From NCBI GenBank assembly GCA_031285815.1, contig JAITVM010000174.1, positions 1 to 9,445 of the forward strand: DNA of 9,445 nt. The letters run 5' to 3'. The DNA comes from Clostridiales bacterium (GTDB lineage Bacteria > Bacillota > Clostridia > Lachnospirales > JAITVM01). The notes under the pieces are model-generated. The model saw only the letters and a program-made list of their open reading frames with translations. It was not told the origin of the DNA and did not search any database. Each line of letters begins with the position of its first letter. Position 1 is the first letter of the stretch. This document shows positions 1-6,980 of this stretch, piece by piece. The position numbers and the translations under genes were made by a program.

Positions 1-848
1 GCCATTACCATTGGCATCATTGCGCCAGAAAAACCATAGCTAGCCGCAACAGCTAAAGACATGCTGGCAACAATTGAGCCTACATATGATTCATATAAAT
101 CCGCGCCCATGCCTGCAACGTCGCCAACATTATCGCCCACGTTATCCGCAATAACTGCCGGGTTCCTTGGGTCGTCTTCAGGGATCCCTGCTTCAACCTT
201 CCCTACTAAATCTGCGCCAACGTCGGCAGCTTTAGTAAAAATGCCCCCGCCAACCCTGGCAAATAACGCCATAGAAGAAGCGCCCATGCCAAAAGTAAGC
301 ATAGCGGAGGTTATGTTTTGAATTTGTAAATCTGCAGTTAAGCTTTCAGAACCGCTTATTAAAAATAAACCGCCGTAGAAAACATACCTGAGTAAGATAT
401 ACCAAAAGGACAAGTCAAAAAGCCCAAGGCCAACGACTGTAAAACCCATAACAGCCCCTGACGAGAATGCCACATTAAGGCCTTCATTTAAACTGTTGCT
501 TGCTGCGTGGGCTGTCCTGGAGTTCGCGTACGTTGCTATTTTCATACCGATAAAACCCGACAAGGCTGAGAAAAAACCGCCACTAATAAATGCAAATGGT
601 ACAAATGGGGTTAAGAAACCAAGGATTGCCATTAACGTTAATACGATAAACATGATACCAAAAAATTTAGCCACACCGGTATATTGGCGCCTTAAATATG
701 CATTTGCCCCCGCACGTACGGCAGCGGCGATTTCTTTCATCCTGCCTGTGCCTTCAGGCAATGACAAGACTTTTTTGTAAAGAAAGTATGCATACACTAA
801 AGCTGCTACCGAGCCGACTGGTGCCAAGATAAACAAGCCGTCATTCAT
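1..848 (-). CDS. hppA: Membrane-bound ion-translocating pyrophosphatase, N-terminal part (runs off left edge)
   Basis: This integral membrane pump hydrolyses cytoplasmic pyrophosphate and moves H+ and/or Na+ out of the cell. My translation from the ATG at 848 gives 282 codons with no stop, beginning MNDGLFILAPVGSVAAL. The family's PPi/Mg-binding signature is clear: DVGADLVGKVE at about residues 209-219, then EDDPRN at 224-229 and DNVGDNVGD at 235-243, followed by MGADLYES. Hydrophobic segments lie near residues 3-23 and 58-80, with more between 85 and 190. Family members are about 650-700 residues, so roughly 40% is visible. The residues that separate K+-dependent from K+-independent and Na+ from H+ pumps lie further downstream, so I leave the ion type open. 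A GAAGGGAAGGG stretch at 855-865 is the likely ribosome site. The gene has its own promoter and is separated from the SLH-GH18 gene by a terminator, so the two are probably not one operon. Confidence 0.96.
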   Translation of the reverse strand, partial: MNDGLFILAPVGSVAALVYAYFLYKKVLSLPEGTGRMKEIAAAVRAGANAYLRRQYTGVAKFFGIMFIVLTLMAILGFLTPFVPFAFISGGFFSALSGFIGMKIATYANSRTAHAASNSLNEGLNVAFSSGAVMGFTVVGLGLFDLSFWYILLRYVFYGGLFLISGSESLTADLQIQNITSAMLTFGMGASSMALFARVGGGIFTKAADVGADLVGKVEAGIPEDDPRNPAVIADNVGDNVGDVAGMGADLYESYVGSIVASMSLAVAASYGFSGAMMPMVM

Positions 849-883
849 AAAAAACCCTTCCCTTCAATTTATATTAAGCAAAT

Positions 884-927
884 TTATATAGCTAATAAAC
901 AAATTTTTGAATTTATTGGCTATATAA
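884..927 (-). repeat. Long inverted repeat in the hppA 5' leader
   Basis: Arms 884-899 and 912-927 pair over 16 positions around a 12-base loop (900-911). The only non-Watson-Crick position is 893/918, which is A/C in the minus-strand transcript. The arms lie between the predicted transcription start (about 930) and the hppA start, so they would form a hairpin at the very 5' end of the mRNA. It could stabilise the message, be a protein-binding palindrome just downstream of the promoter, or control translation. The repeat is plainly visible; its role is inferred. Confidence 0.7.
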
Positions 928-936
928 CCTATAGTT

Positions 937-965
937 ATTATAATACTATTTTTTGCCTATCGCAA
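937..965 (-). promoter_or_regulatory. Sigma-A-type promoter for hppA
   Basis: Reading the minus strand, TTGCGA (965-960), a 17-base spacer and a perfect TATAAT (942-937) form a good vegetative promoter. Transcription would begin near 930, giving an untranslated leader of about 82 bases before the hppA ATG at 848. It lies downstream of the terminator at 985-1013, so hppA appears to be transcribed independently. Confidence 0.75.
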
Positions 966-984
966 TTATATTAAAGAAAAAGTG

Positions 985-1013
985 AAAAAAACTCCCTTTT
1001 AGGAAGTTTTTTT
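985..1013 (-). terminator. Rho-independent terminator of the SLH-GH18 gene
   Basis: Arms 985-996 and 1002-1013 pair around the 5-base loop 997-1001, with seven A/T pairs at the base, so the minus-strand transcript ends in a run of seven U. The pair 994/1004 is a G-U wobble in the minus-strand RNA but a C-A mismatch on the plus strand, which favours use on the minus strand. It starts 35 bases past the TAG stop at 1048. Confidence 0.8.
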
Positions 1014-1047
1014 GGTGTTTTTTTTATTAATTTATAATTTTTTGGCA

Positions 1048-2649
1048 CTAAGAATTTTTTAATGTGCTATAAATGTTAAAACCGCTAACTGAGTTGTCGT
1101 CCGGGATGATACCAAGGCGCCATACAGAAATATTTTCTATGCCAAAGAGTTTGGCTAACTTTATTTTTTCTGATATTGATTTATCGTTTTCAAACCAAAT
1201 GATGTTGTCAACGCCATTTTCTGAATATATAGCATAAGGTGATTTGTATTTTTCGCTAAATAGTGCATTGGCACCAGATTTTATGCGCTTAATAATACTT
1301 TCGTAACTAGGGCTTAACACATTTTCGTTTGTTATAACATCATTCGTGGACTGCCACTGGGCCGACGAAAAAGATAATTGCAACATAATCTTTTGTTTGT
1401 CCGGTATTTCATCTATAGCGGCCCTAAGTGCATAATAAACAGAATTTATTGGAGATAGTGGGGTAATATTCATATTACCCGCCATTTCCGCTTCTGATAA
1501 AGATTTAGCGTTATAATCATGTGCCATTATAATTACTTTGTCTGCTATGCCTGCTATTGTTTTATAATCATAGGCGTCATAATACTCTCCTGGCGTTATA
1601 GGGTGTACGGCTACAAATATTTTTTTGCTTGGCATAGTTTTTCGCAACTCAAATAGGAATTTATTGAAATTGAGTTTTGATTCTTCACCCTTTAACGTTT
1701 CAAAATCAATTACAACACCATCAAATGGCAGGCCGCCTTGGCTTATAGCCGTGGATATTGCGTTAACCGCTTCAGCAGATAAATTAGTATTGTTTATGAT
1801 TGTGGCGGAATCAGATTCCTTAACAGCAACCATGAGCAGGCGGTCTTTTGATTCAGCCATGCTTAATGGGAGCTCGTAGCCTTCGGGTGTATAATAATCA
1901 TTGCCGTTTTGGGCAGTAGTGTTAAGGGATATTTCTATGCCATCGGTTTCAAGCCTCGACCAGCCGAATGAGATGCTATCAAAACCATTTATAAAATCAG
2001 CTTGTGAAAACGAAGATATTGCATAAAATGCATTCTTATATTTAATTTTATTATTGAGCGCATCATACATCCTTATTAACATGGTTGCCGCCTGTTCGCG
2101 GGTAGCGCTATTATTTGGGGCAAATTCATAGCTGGTTATGCCTGATATTATCCCAAAATCTTTAGCTATATTAATATGCCCGGCACTATCGGCAACATCA
2201 GGGAAAGGTGGCGGCAAATAAGCCAATTGGCCGGCAAGCTCTTGATAGCCTAAAGCGCGTACAATAAAAACTGCCATATCTTCACGGGTAATTAAATCGT
2301 TTGGCCTAAAACGTTCAGATTCCTTTAACAAGGTTTTATTATTGACAGCCGCCTCAATATATTTATAATACCATTGGCCGGTATCATGGTTGTCATCATA
2401 GGAGACTGAATTTATGTTATCGGTATCCCACTTCATTAGGCCGCTTAAAAATGTAATAAATTCAGCACGGGTTAAGTTTTTAGACGGCTCATACTTATTG
2501 CCGCCGGTGCCTTCGGTAATACCCAACTCCCTTAGCCTAATTATGTATTCATAGCTCCACCTATCTTTTTTCACATCATCAAAATCTTCTGCAGCAAATA
2601 CATTTTGTGCGGGCAACATAAACAACAGGAATATAATAATTAATTTCAA
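1048..2649 (-). CDS. Secreted SLH-domain protein with C-terminal glycoside hydrolase family 18 domain
   Basis: A predicted surface-anchored glycosidase of 533 residues. Residues 1-20 are a short Sec signal peptide (likely cleaved near NVFA|A). Three S-layer homology repeats follow at about 21-74, 84-137 and 148-200, each with the TR(A/E)(E/D/Q)-like core (TRAE 60-63, TRED 121-124, TREQ 183-186); such repeats hold proteins to secondary cell-wall polymers. From about 205 to 530 is a GH18 barrel resembling the spore-cortex and peptidoglycan N-acetylglucosaminidases (SleL/YaaH type). The active-site strand is DGVVIDFE, with D310, D315 and probable acid E317; Trp510 in SVWRLG is the usual late-barrel tryptophan. 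Two motif positions are atypical: V313 where most enzymes have D or N, and MAHDYN (H377) where MxYD is usual. The start is TTG at 2649, chosen because AAGAGGT at 2663-2657 is 7 bases away; the ATG at 2656 is followed at once by TGA. Substrate is inferred to be peptidoglycan or chitin-like glycan; this is unproven. Confidence 0.9.
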   Translation of the reverse strand: MKLIIIFLLFMLPAQNVFAAEDFDDVKKDRWSYEYIIRLRELGITEGTGGNKYEPSKNLTRAEFITFLSGLMKWDTDNINSVSYDDNHDTGQWYYKYIEAAVNNKTLLKESERFRPNDLITREDMAVFIVRALGYQELAGQLAYLPPPFPDVADSAGHINIAKDFGIISGITSYEFAPNNSATREQAATMLIRMYDALNNKIKYKNAFYAISSFSQADFINGFDSISFGWSRLETDGIEISLNTTAQNGNDYYTPEGYELPLSMAESKDRLLMVAVKESDSATIINNTNLSAEAVNAISTAISQGGLPFDGVVIDFETLKGEESKLNFNKFLFELRKTMPSKKIFVAVHPITPGEYYDAYDYKTIAGIADKVIIMAHDYNAKSLSEAEMAGNMNITPLSPINSVYYALRAAIDEIPDKQKIMLQLSFSSAQWQSTNDVITNENVLSPSYESIIKRIKSGANALFSEKYKSPYAIYSENGVDNIIWFENDKSISEKIKLAKLFGIENISVWRLGIIPDDNSVSGFNIYSTLKNS

Positions 2650-2656
2650 TTCACAT

Positions 2657-2663
2657 ACCTCTT
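2657..2663 (-). promoter_or_regulatory. Ribosome binding site that sets a TTG start
   Basis: AAGAGGT on the minus strand lies 7 bases before TTG at 2649-2647. It fixes the start of the SLH-GH18 gene, because the nearer ATG (2656-2654) abuts the site and runs straight into a TGA stop. Confidence 0.75.
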
Positions 2664-2783
2664 TTCTTACGAATAAAATAATCTATGTGGCATTTTCCAC
2701 AATATGCCGGCTAATTACCTTAATTAATATTTTATCATAATATGCTTTTGCCTTATATCAGGAATTTTGTGCCATACAATAAT

Positions 2784-2811
2784 ATTTTAGCCTAGCAAAT
2801 ATTTGTGTCAA
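2784..2811 (-). promoter_or_regulatory. Sigma-A-type promoter for the SLH-GH18 gene
   Basis: On the minus strand a perfect TTGACA (2811-2806) is followed after 16 bases by TAAAAT (2789-2784). Transcription would begin near 2777 and leave a leader of about 128 bases. The vegetative consensus suggests expression in growing cells rather than only in sporulation, although the GH18 domain resembles spore-lytic enzymes. Confidence 0.7.
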
Positions 2812-2870
2812 GTATTATATATGATAATTTATCGAAAGAAAACCATTGTCAAATAACACTAAAGTAAGTG

Positions 2871-2934
2871 GCGTTTTGAGCAGGCTGAAAAGGCCGTGTT
2901 AATTTTAGGGTTGAGCCCCAAAGCTGGGCCCAGG
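2871..2934. repeat. GC-rich island with palindromes; possible dispersed intergenic repeat
   Basis: This stretch is about half G+C, while the DNA on each side is roughly a quarter G+C. It contains the perfect 10-base palindrome CTGGGCCCAG (2924-2933) followed by a short T-run, a GCCC/GGGC stem (2915-2918 with 2926-2929), and a GGCT/AGCC pairing (2883-2886 with 2914-2917). No plus-strand gene lies upstream for it to terminate. If the sigma-E promoter call is correct, the island lies outside the yqfC transcript. A mobile or dispersed repeat, or a small structured RNA, are the options I see. Confidence 0.4.
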
Positions 2935-2940
2935 TTTTTA

Positions 2941-2969
2941 GTATATAGCGTTAGATTTAAACATACTAT
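2941..2969 (+). promoter_or_regulatory. Probable sigma-E (mother-cell sporulation) promoter of yqfC
   Basis: GTATATA (2941-2947), a 14-base gap and CATACTAT (2962-2969) resemble the sigma-E consensus (GHATA-like -35, CATACAAT-like -10). This fits the known mother-cell control of yqfC/yqfD relatives in Bacillus. Transcription would start near 2976, leaving a leader of only about 13 bases with the ribosome site at its 5' end, which is unusually short and lowers my confidence. Confidence 0.55.
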
Positions 2970-2988
2970 TTAAAAAGGAGGAGTAGCA

Positions 2989-3252
2989 ATGGGCATAAAG
3001 AAATTATTTTCAAGCATGTTTGAGCTTCCAAAAGAAATTATTTTAAACCTTCCGTTAATTACTTTAGTTGGGTCTGAAGAAATGAGTGTTGAAAATTATA
3101 AAAATATTATAGAGTATACGGAAGAAAAAATAAGGGTCAATACTTCTTGTGGGGTTATTAAAATAGAGGGCAGCAAGCTGTCCATTAAACAAATCACACA
3201 AGAAAAATTATATGTGATAGGTAAAATTACGGGGGTAGGCTACTTATACTAA
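2989..3252 (+). CDS. yqfC: Sporulation protein YqfC (YabP/YqfC family)
   Basis: A small protein of 87 residues, close to the usual 90 or so for the family, needed at a mother-cell stage of spore formation in Bacillus; its biochemical role is unknown. The typical layout is seen: an LPKEI(I)LNLP start at about residues 13-22, then ITLVG and VENYKNIIEY, then alternating short beta strands (IRVNTSCGVIKIEG, then a final IGKITGVGYLY). No signal peptide or membrane segment is visible. The ATG is preceded by AAGGAGG at 2975-2981 at good spacing. It sits directly before yqfD, as in many Clostridia and Bacilli, which supports the family call. Confidence 0.93.
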   Translation: MGIKKLFSSMFELPKEIILNLPLITLVGSEEMSVENYKNIIEYTEEKIRVNTSCGVIKIEGSKLSIKQITQEKLYVIGKITGVGYLY

Positions 3253-3295
3253 ATATATTTTATAAGGCTGGCAAAATTATATATTTGTAAATTCT

Positions 3296-3319
3296 TACCC
3301 GGTTTAAGCAGGGCGGGTA
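3296..3319 (+). repeat. Small hairpin in the yqfC-yqfD spacer
   Basis: TACCCG (3296-3301) and CGGGTA (3314-3319) form a perfect 6-pair stem with a 12-base loop, 24 bases before the yqfD ATG. There is no T-run, so it is unlikely to be a terminator. It may adjust yqfD translation or protect the 3' end of yqfC. Confidence 0.4.
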
Positions 3320-3343
3320 TTAATATAAAAAGCGGGGGATTGT

Positions 3344-4540
3344 ATGTTGTGGCTATGGAATTATTTTCGGGGCTATGTGGTGATCGAGGTCACCGGTTTT
3401 TCGGTAGAGCGCTTTGTTAACTTGGCTGTACATCATGGGATATATATTTGGGATGTGAAATTCGGGAAAAAAGGCGTCGTTATGAAGGTTTCGCCAAAAG
3501 GGTTCAAAATGCTGCGGCCATTTTGCAGGAAAACAAAGTGTAAAGTACGGATACTCCAAAAAAGGGGCTACCCATTTATCGCATTTAAATATAGAAAAAG
3601 AAAACTTCTTGCGGGCGGTTTTATTTTTTTAGTTATATCATTATATTTATTATCTTCGTTTGTATGGCGGATAGAAATAATCGGGAATGATAAGCTTACC
3701 AATACACAAATTTTAACCTCCTTAAAAAGTATGGGCCTGGATACGGGGCGGGTTAAGTATTTAATTGACACAAAGAAAATAAAAAAAACCCTGCAATTAA
3801 AATTTAACGAGATATCATGGGTAGATGTACATATAAAGGGCACCCGTGCCATTGTTAACCTGAGTGAGTCAATTGAAAAAAAAGAAGTAGAGGATAAATC
3901 TTACCCTTGCGACATTATTGCAGCTAAGGATGGGGTTATAACAAATATGGTTACGGTTTCGGGGACATCGGTAAGGAAACAAAAAGATATAGTGAGGAAA
4001 GGGGATATCCTTGTTAAAGGGGAGATAACAGCAGGGATAGAAGGCGAATCGGTTGTCAGGGAGATAGTCCACGCGGAGGCAGAGGTCCGCGCCAGGGTAT
4101 TTAATGAAATGAGTTTTTTTGTGCCGTTTAAATATACAGAGAAGCGGTATACAGGGGATACGGAAAAAAAATATGGGCTTAAAATATTGGAAAAGAAATT
4201 CAACCTGCCAATGCCCGGTACAAAATTTAAGAACTATGAAAAATCAATTAGTATGAACCAGCTAAAAATAAATGAAGATTACCCACTGCCATTTTTTATA
4301 TATACCGAACATATAAAAGAGTTTAGGGAAATTGAATTGACTAGGAATATAGAACAAGCTAAAGAATATGCAGATAAAATTATTACTGGCAGGGTAGTGC
4401 GGGAACTTGACATAGATGCTGATTTTGTTGACAAAACTTTTGAGTATGCCCAAGAACCTGGGGGGATTAGGGTAAACGCAGTTGTGGTTACAATAGAGAG
4501 GATAGACCAAAAACAGCGTATTGAGGCAAATAGCCTCTGA
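3344..4540 (+). CDS. yqfD: Sporulation protein YqfD
   Basis: A membrane protein of 398 residues, the usual family length, required for sporulation and made in the mother cell in Bacillus; its molecular activity is not known. Residues 1-86 form a basic cytoplasmic domain containing the family's GYVVIEVTGFSVERFVN start. One membrane segment follows at about 89-107. Residues 108-175 look like a POTRA-type fold (IEIIGN, then TNTQILTSLKSMGL), and the rest is an extracytoplasmic beta-rich domain with DGVITNMVTVSGT and VRKGDILVKGEI near residues 195-230. The start is ATG at 3344 with GGGGG at 3334-3338 five bases upstream; a TTG at 3340 is in another frame. It follows yqfC by 91 bases and is probably co-transcribed with it. 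I see no convincing terminator after it. Confidence 0.94.
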   Translation: MLWLWNYFRGYVVIEVTGFSVERFVNLAVHHGIYIWDVKFGKKGVVMKVSPKGFKMLRPFCRKTKCKVRILQKRGYPFIAFKYRKRKLLAGGFIFLVISLYLLSSFVWRIEIIGNDKLTNTQILTSLKSMGLDTGRVKYLIDTKKIKKTLQLKFNEISWVDVHIKGTRAIVNLSESIEKKEVEDKSYPCDIIAAKDGVITNMVTVSGTSVRKQKDIVRKGDILVKGEITAGIEGESVVREIVHAEAEVRARVFNEMSFFVPFKYTEKRYTGDTEKKYGLKILEKKFNLPMPGTKFKNYEKSISMNQLKINEDYPLPFFIYTEHIKEFREIELTRNIEQAKEYADKIITGRVVRELDIDADFVDKTFEYAQEPGGIRVNAVVVTIERIDQKQRIEANSL

Positions 4541-4544
4541 GGCT
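4523..4544 (+). repeat. Three-part complementary element across the yqfD stop codon
   Basis: GAGGC (4523-4527), GCCTC (4533-4537) and GAGGC (4539-4543) allow two mutually exclusive hairpins. One is inside the last codons; the other, AGCCTC/GAGGCT (4532-4537 with 4539-4544), would have a one-base loop as RNA, so it is better read as a DNA palindrome. There is no T-run. It may be chance or a weak 3'-end structure. Confidence 0.3.
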
Positions 4545-4603
4545 AATATTATGGTATACAATTTGCCACCCTGTTGCAAAATTAAAAAATAAAATTCAAA
4601 ATG

Positions 4604-4671
4604 TTTATTTTAACAATTTTTTGGCTTATAATGAATATGTATTGCATTGTAATTTTGTCTAACAATAAAAT
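4604..4671 (+). promoter_or_regulatory. Candidate promoter region for pgpH-ybeY-lipoprotein
   Basis: Two overlapping weak candidates are visible: TTTATT (4604-4609), 17 bases, TATAAT (4627-4632); and TTGCAT (4642-4647), 18 bases, TAAAAT (4666-4671). The 216-base gap after yqfD, and the expected housekeeping role of pgpH and ybeY compared with sporulation-only yqfC/yqfD, make an internal promoter likely. I cannot choose between the two. Confidence 0.4.
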
Positions 4672-4688
4672 CCTGTCAATAAACTAGC

Positions 4689-4737
4689 TATTGCGTTTTT
4701 AAACCCTAAAAAGGCTATTAGCTAAATTTAGGCAATA
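4689..4737 (+). repeat. Hairpin in the pgpH 5' leader
   Basis: TATTG (4689-4693) pairs with CAATA (4733-4737), and CCTAAA (4705-4710) pairs with TTTAGG (4727-4732), leaving an 11-base bulge on one side. A smaller GGCT/AGCT stem (4713-4716 with 4720-4723) could form in the loop. The structure ends 8 bases before the pgpH ribosome site, a position where it could affect translation. Confidence 0.4.
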
Positions 4738-4744
4738 TAATTAT

Positions 4745-4750
4745 GAGGTG
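4745..4750 (+). promoter_or_regulatory. Ribosome binding site that sets a GTG start for pgpH
   Basis: GAGGTG ends 6 bases before the GTG at 4757. The earlier in-frame GTG at 4748 is inside this site, and the ATG at 4766 is 15 bases away, so 4757 is the best start. Confidence 0.65.
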
Positions 4751-4756
4751 GAGCCA

Positions 4757-6946
4757 GTGAAGGGCATGGTAAACATATATAAAATAAATAAGCAGGTTTT
4801 GGATATTATTTTAATTGCGGTAGCAGTAGCGGTTACCATGCTGGCGATTTTCAATGGCTTAATACTTAAGCCTGACAACAATGGTGGCAATATTTCTGTT
4901 GGCAGTGTGGCAATGCAGAGGTACACGGCAACAAGGGATGTTGTGAATAATATAGCTACAGAAAGGCTAAGGCGTGAAGCGGCGAAATCTGTGCCGCCTT
5001 CTTACCGGCGTGATGTTGATGTTGAAGAGTCTGTTTATACAAATTTAAATAATTTCTTTAAGATACTTGATAATTACCGGATAGAATATAAACAGAAAAG
5101 CTTGGCGGCAATAAATGGCGACGAAGGGGTGCCTTCAATAAATTCTTTAAACATGACTACTGCTTTGCCCATCGAACTAAGCGAAAAGCTGCGGTCAGCT
5201 GTTGTAGTGCTTAGTGACGATGAGTATGGCAATTTTAAGATTGATGTAATAACAGTAGTAAAGGATGTTTTTGAATTAGAAATTAAATCAGGCACATCAG
5301 ATGCCGGTGAAGACACTATAAATGAAGAGACAAAAAGTGAAATTAGGGACGCCACACGTATAATGTTTGATTCGATAGAGACCCAAAACCTTTCATACTC
5401 AATTATTTCTGCGTATATGAAACAAAATATGTTTTATGACCAAGAGGCAACCGAGAAATACCGCCAGGAAGTTTCTGATGCAGTCGATCCGGTGATTATT
5501 AAAGAGACTCAAATGCTTATTGATAAAGGCCAAATTATTACAGAAGAGGTTTATGATATTTTAGAGTCGTTAGGGCTTGTGCAAAAAAGTGTCACGGTTA
5601 TGGTGTGGACAATTATAGGCATAATTTGCGTAATATTGATTATTGGCTCTGTTGCTATATATTACTTAAATAGCTGTTCTTATGAGCATTTAATAAAGCC
5701 GATGGAAAAGCTTATGTTTTTCACGTTCTATGTCATGTGCGTCTTCTTTATATGGATTTTAAAAGAGCAGCAATTTTATGTTTTGCCAATTAGTATTTTT
5801 ACAATGCTAATCGCCATTTTGATTAATTCTAATTTAGCTATAATAATGAATATTTGTTTTGCGACGCTTGCTTTTTTGATTGCAAAATTAAATTTAGACC
5901 ACTATATATTTTTTATTTTTTCTGGGATAATTGTGGCTATGCTGTCTAAGTCAGTTACGCAACGCTCTAAGATAATATCAATTGGTTTTATTGTATCCAT
6001 GGCGGATGTTATTTTATTTTTGGGGATAAGCCTTTTATCAAGCAATGAGTTAACTGAACGGATATTGTTAGATGCGGCAATTGTTTTTGCGTACGCTATT
6101 GTGTCCGTTATATTTGTAATTGGTTCACTGCCGCTTTGGGAAACAACGTTTGGCGTTATAACAACAATTAAGCTTTTGGATTTAACAAACCCAGCTAACC
6201 CTGTCTTAAAAAGGCTAACTGTGGAAGCGCCGGGTACTTACCACCATTCACTTATCGTTGCGAACCTTGCAGAAGCGGCCGCAATTGATATAGGCGCAAA
6301 CCATATTTTGGCCCGCGTAGGCGGTTATTACCACGATATTGGTAAATTAAAATACCCTAGCTATTTCTATGAAAACCAAGTTTCAGGCAACCCCCATGAC
6401 AGCATGGGCCCCTATGATAGCGTTGAAGTTATTAAATCCCATGTTTCCTATGGGCAGGAATTGGTAAGCCTTTATAAATTGCCAAATATTATTAAAGACA
6501 TGATCCTTATGCACCATGGGAATACGCTGATTAAATATTTTTATGCTAAGGCTAAAGAATCTATGGGCGATGTAAATATGGATGATTTTAGATATTCGTT
6601 TGTTATACCAAAATTTAAAGAGGCGGCCATTATTATGCTGGCAGATACAGTAGAGGCGGCAGTCCGGTCGCTTATACCAAGTGGGAAATCAATGCAGGAG
6701 GTTGAGGTTTTTATCCGCAAGCTTGTCAATGATAAATTAAATGATGGCCAATTGCTGGAAAGCAATTTGACAATTAAAGATATTGAAGATATCATAAAAT
6801 CTTTTATGCGTGTATTCCGCGGCATGTACCACGAACGTATTGCATACCCTGCAGATGACAAGGGCAAAGATATTTCCGGCTCCGAAGAAAAAGAAGATAA
6901 TTTGATACCAGATATAGAAAAAGAAAGGCCTGCAACCGAAATATAA
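4757..6946 (+). CDS. pgpH: 7TM-HD family phosphodiesterase (PgpH/YqfF), probable c-di-AMP hydrolase
   Basis: A polytopic membrane enzyme of 729 residues from the GTG at 4757 (732 if GTG at 4748 is used). The family member PgpH of Listeria hydrolyses cyclic di-AMP to pApA; the function here is by homology. The order is typical: one membrane segment at about 15-36, an extracytoplasmic domain of about 240 residues, a cluster of seven membrane segments from about 280 to 475, the linker LLDLTNPANPVLKRL, then a cytoplasmic HD domain. Metal ligands are all present: H496 in TYHHS, H526-D527 in YYHDIGK, H586-H587 in LMHHGN and D630 in MLADTVEA. The acidic C-terminal tail is low in complexity. It is followed after 34 bases by ybeY, the conserved partner in Firmicutes. 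The phoH gene often found just upstream is missing. Confidence 0.95.
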   Translation: MKGMVNIYKINKQVLDIILIAVAVAVTMLAIFNGLILKPDNNGGNISVGSVAMQRYTATRDVVNNIATERLRREAAKSVPPSYRRDVDVEESVYTNLNNFFKILDNYRIEYKQKSLAAINGDEGVPSINSLNMTTALPIELSEKLRSAVVVLSDDEYGNFKIDVITVVKDVFELEIKSGTSDAGEDTINEETKSEIRDATRIMFDSIETQNLSYSIISAYMKQNMFYDQEATEKYRQEVSDAVDPVIIKETQMLIDKGQIITEEVYDILESLGLVQKSVTVMVWTIIGIICVILIIGSVAIYYLNSCSYEHLIKPMEKLMFFTFYVMCVFFIWILKEQQFYVLPISIFTMLIAILINSNLAIIMNICFATLAFLIAKLNLDHYIFFIFSGIIVAMLSKSVTQRSKIISIGFIVSMADVILFLGISLLSSNELTERILLDAAIVFAYAIVSVIFVIGSLPLWETTFGVITTIKLLDLTNPANPVLKRLTVEAPGTYHHSLIVANLAEAAAIDIGANHILARVGGYYHDIGKLKYPSYFYENQVSGNPHDSMGPYDSVEVIKSHVSYGQELVSLYKLPNIIKDMILMHHGNTLIKYFYAKAKESMGDVNMDDFRYSFVIPKFKEAAIIMLADTVEAAVRSLIPSGKSMQEVEVFIRKLVNDKLNDGQLLESNLTIKDIEDIIKSFMRVFRGMYHERIAYPADDKGKDISGSEEKEDNLIPDIEKERPATEI

Positions 6947-6980
6947 ATTAGGCCATAAATAAATATGATGGGGTTAAGGG

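Larger units (their letters stand above)
2650..2988. other. Divergent intergenic region
   Basis: No gene is seen here. From left to right it holds the ribosome site and leader of the SLH-GH18 gene, its promoter at 2784-2811, an AT-rich stretch, a GC-rich palindromic island at about 2871-2934, and the likely sigma-E promoter of yqfC at 2941-2969. I see no tRNA, known riboswitch or small ORF with a convincing ribosome site. Confidence 0.7.

Noticed and set aside
61..780. Plus-strand open frames at 61-321 and 496-780
   Set aside because: They are antisense shadows of hppA, whose minus-strand translation carries the full pyrophosphatase signature; the frames are low in complexity and resemble no family.
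2654..2656. ATG upstream of the SLH-GH18 start on the minus strand
   Set aside because: It is followed directly by TGA, and the spacing from AAGAGGT fits the TTG at 2649 instead.
2871..2940. Possible c-di-GMP (GEMM-type) riboswitch before yqfC
   Set aside because: A CAAAGC followed by GGGCC recalls the motif, but the conserved GGCAAACC-type segment and the first stem are absent.
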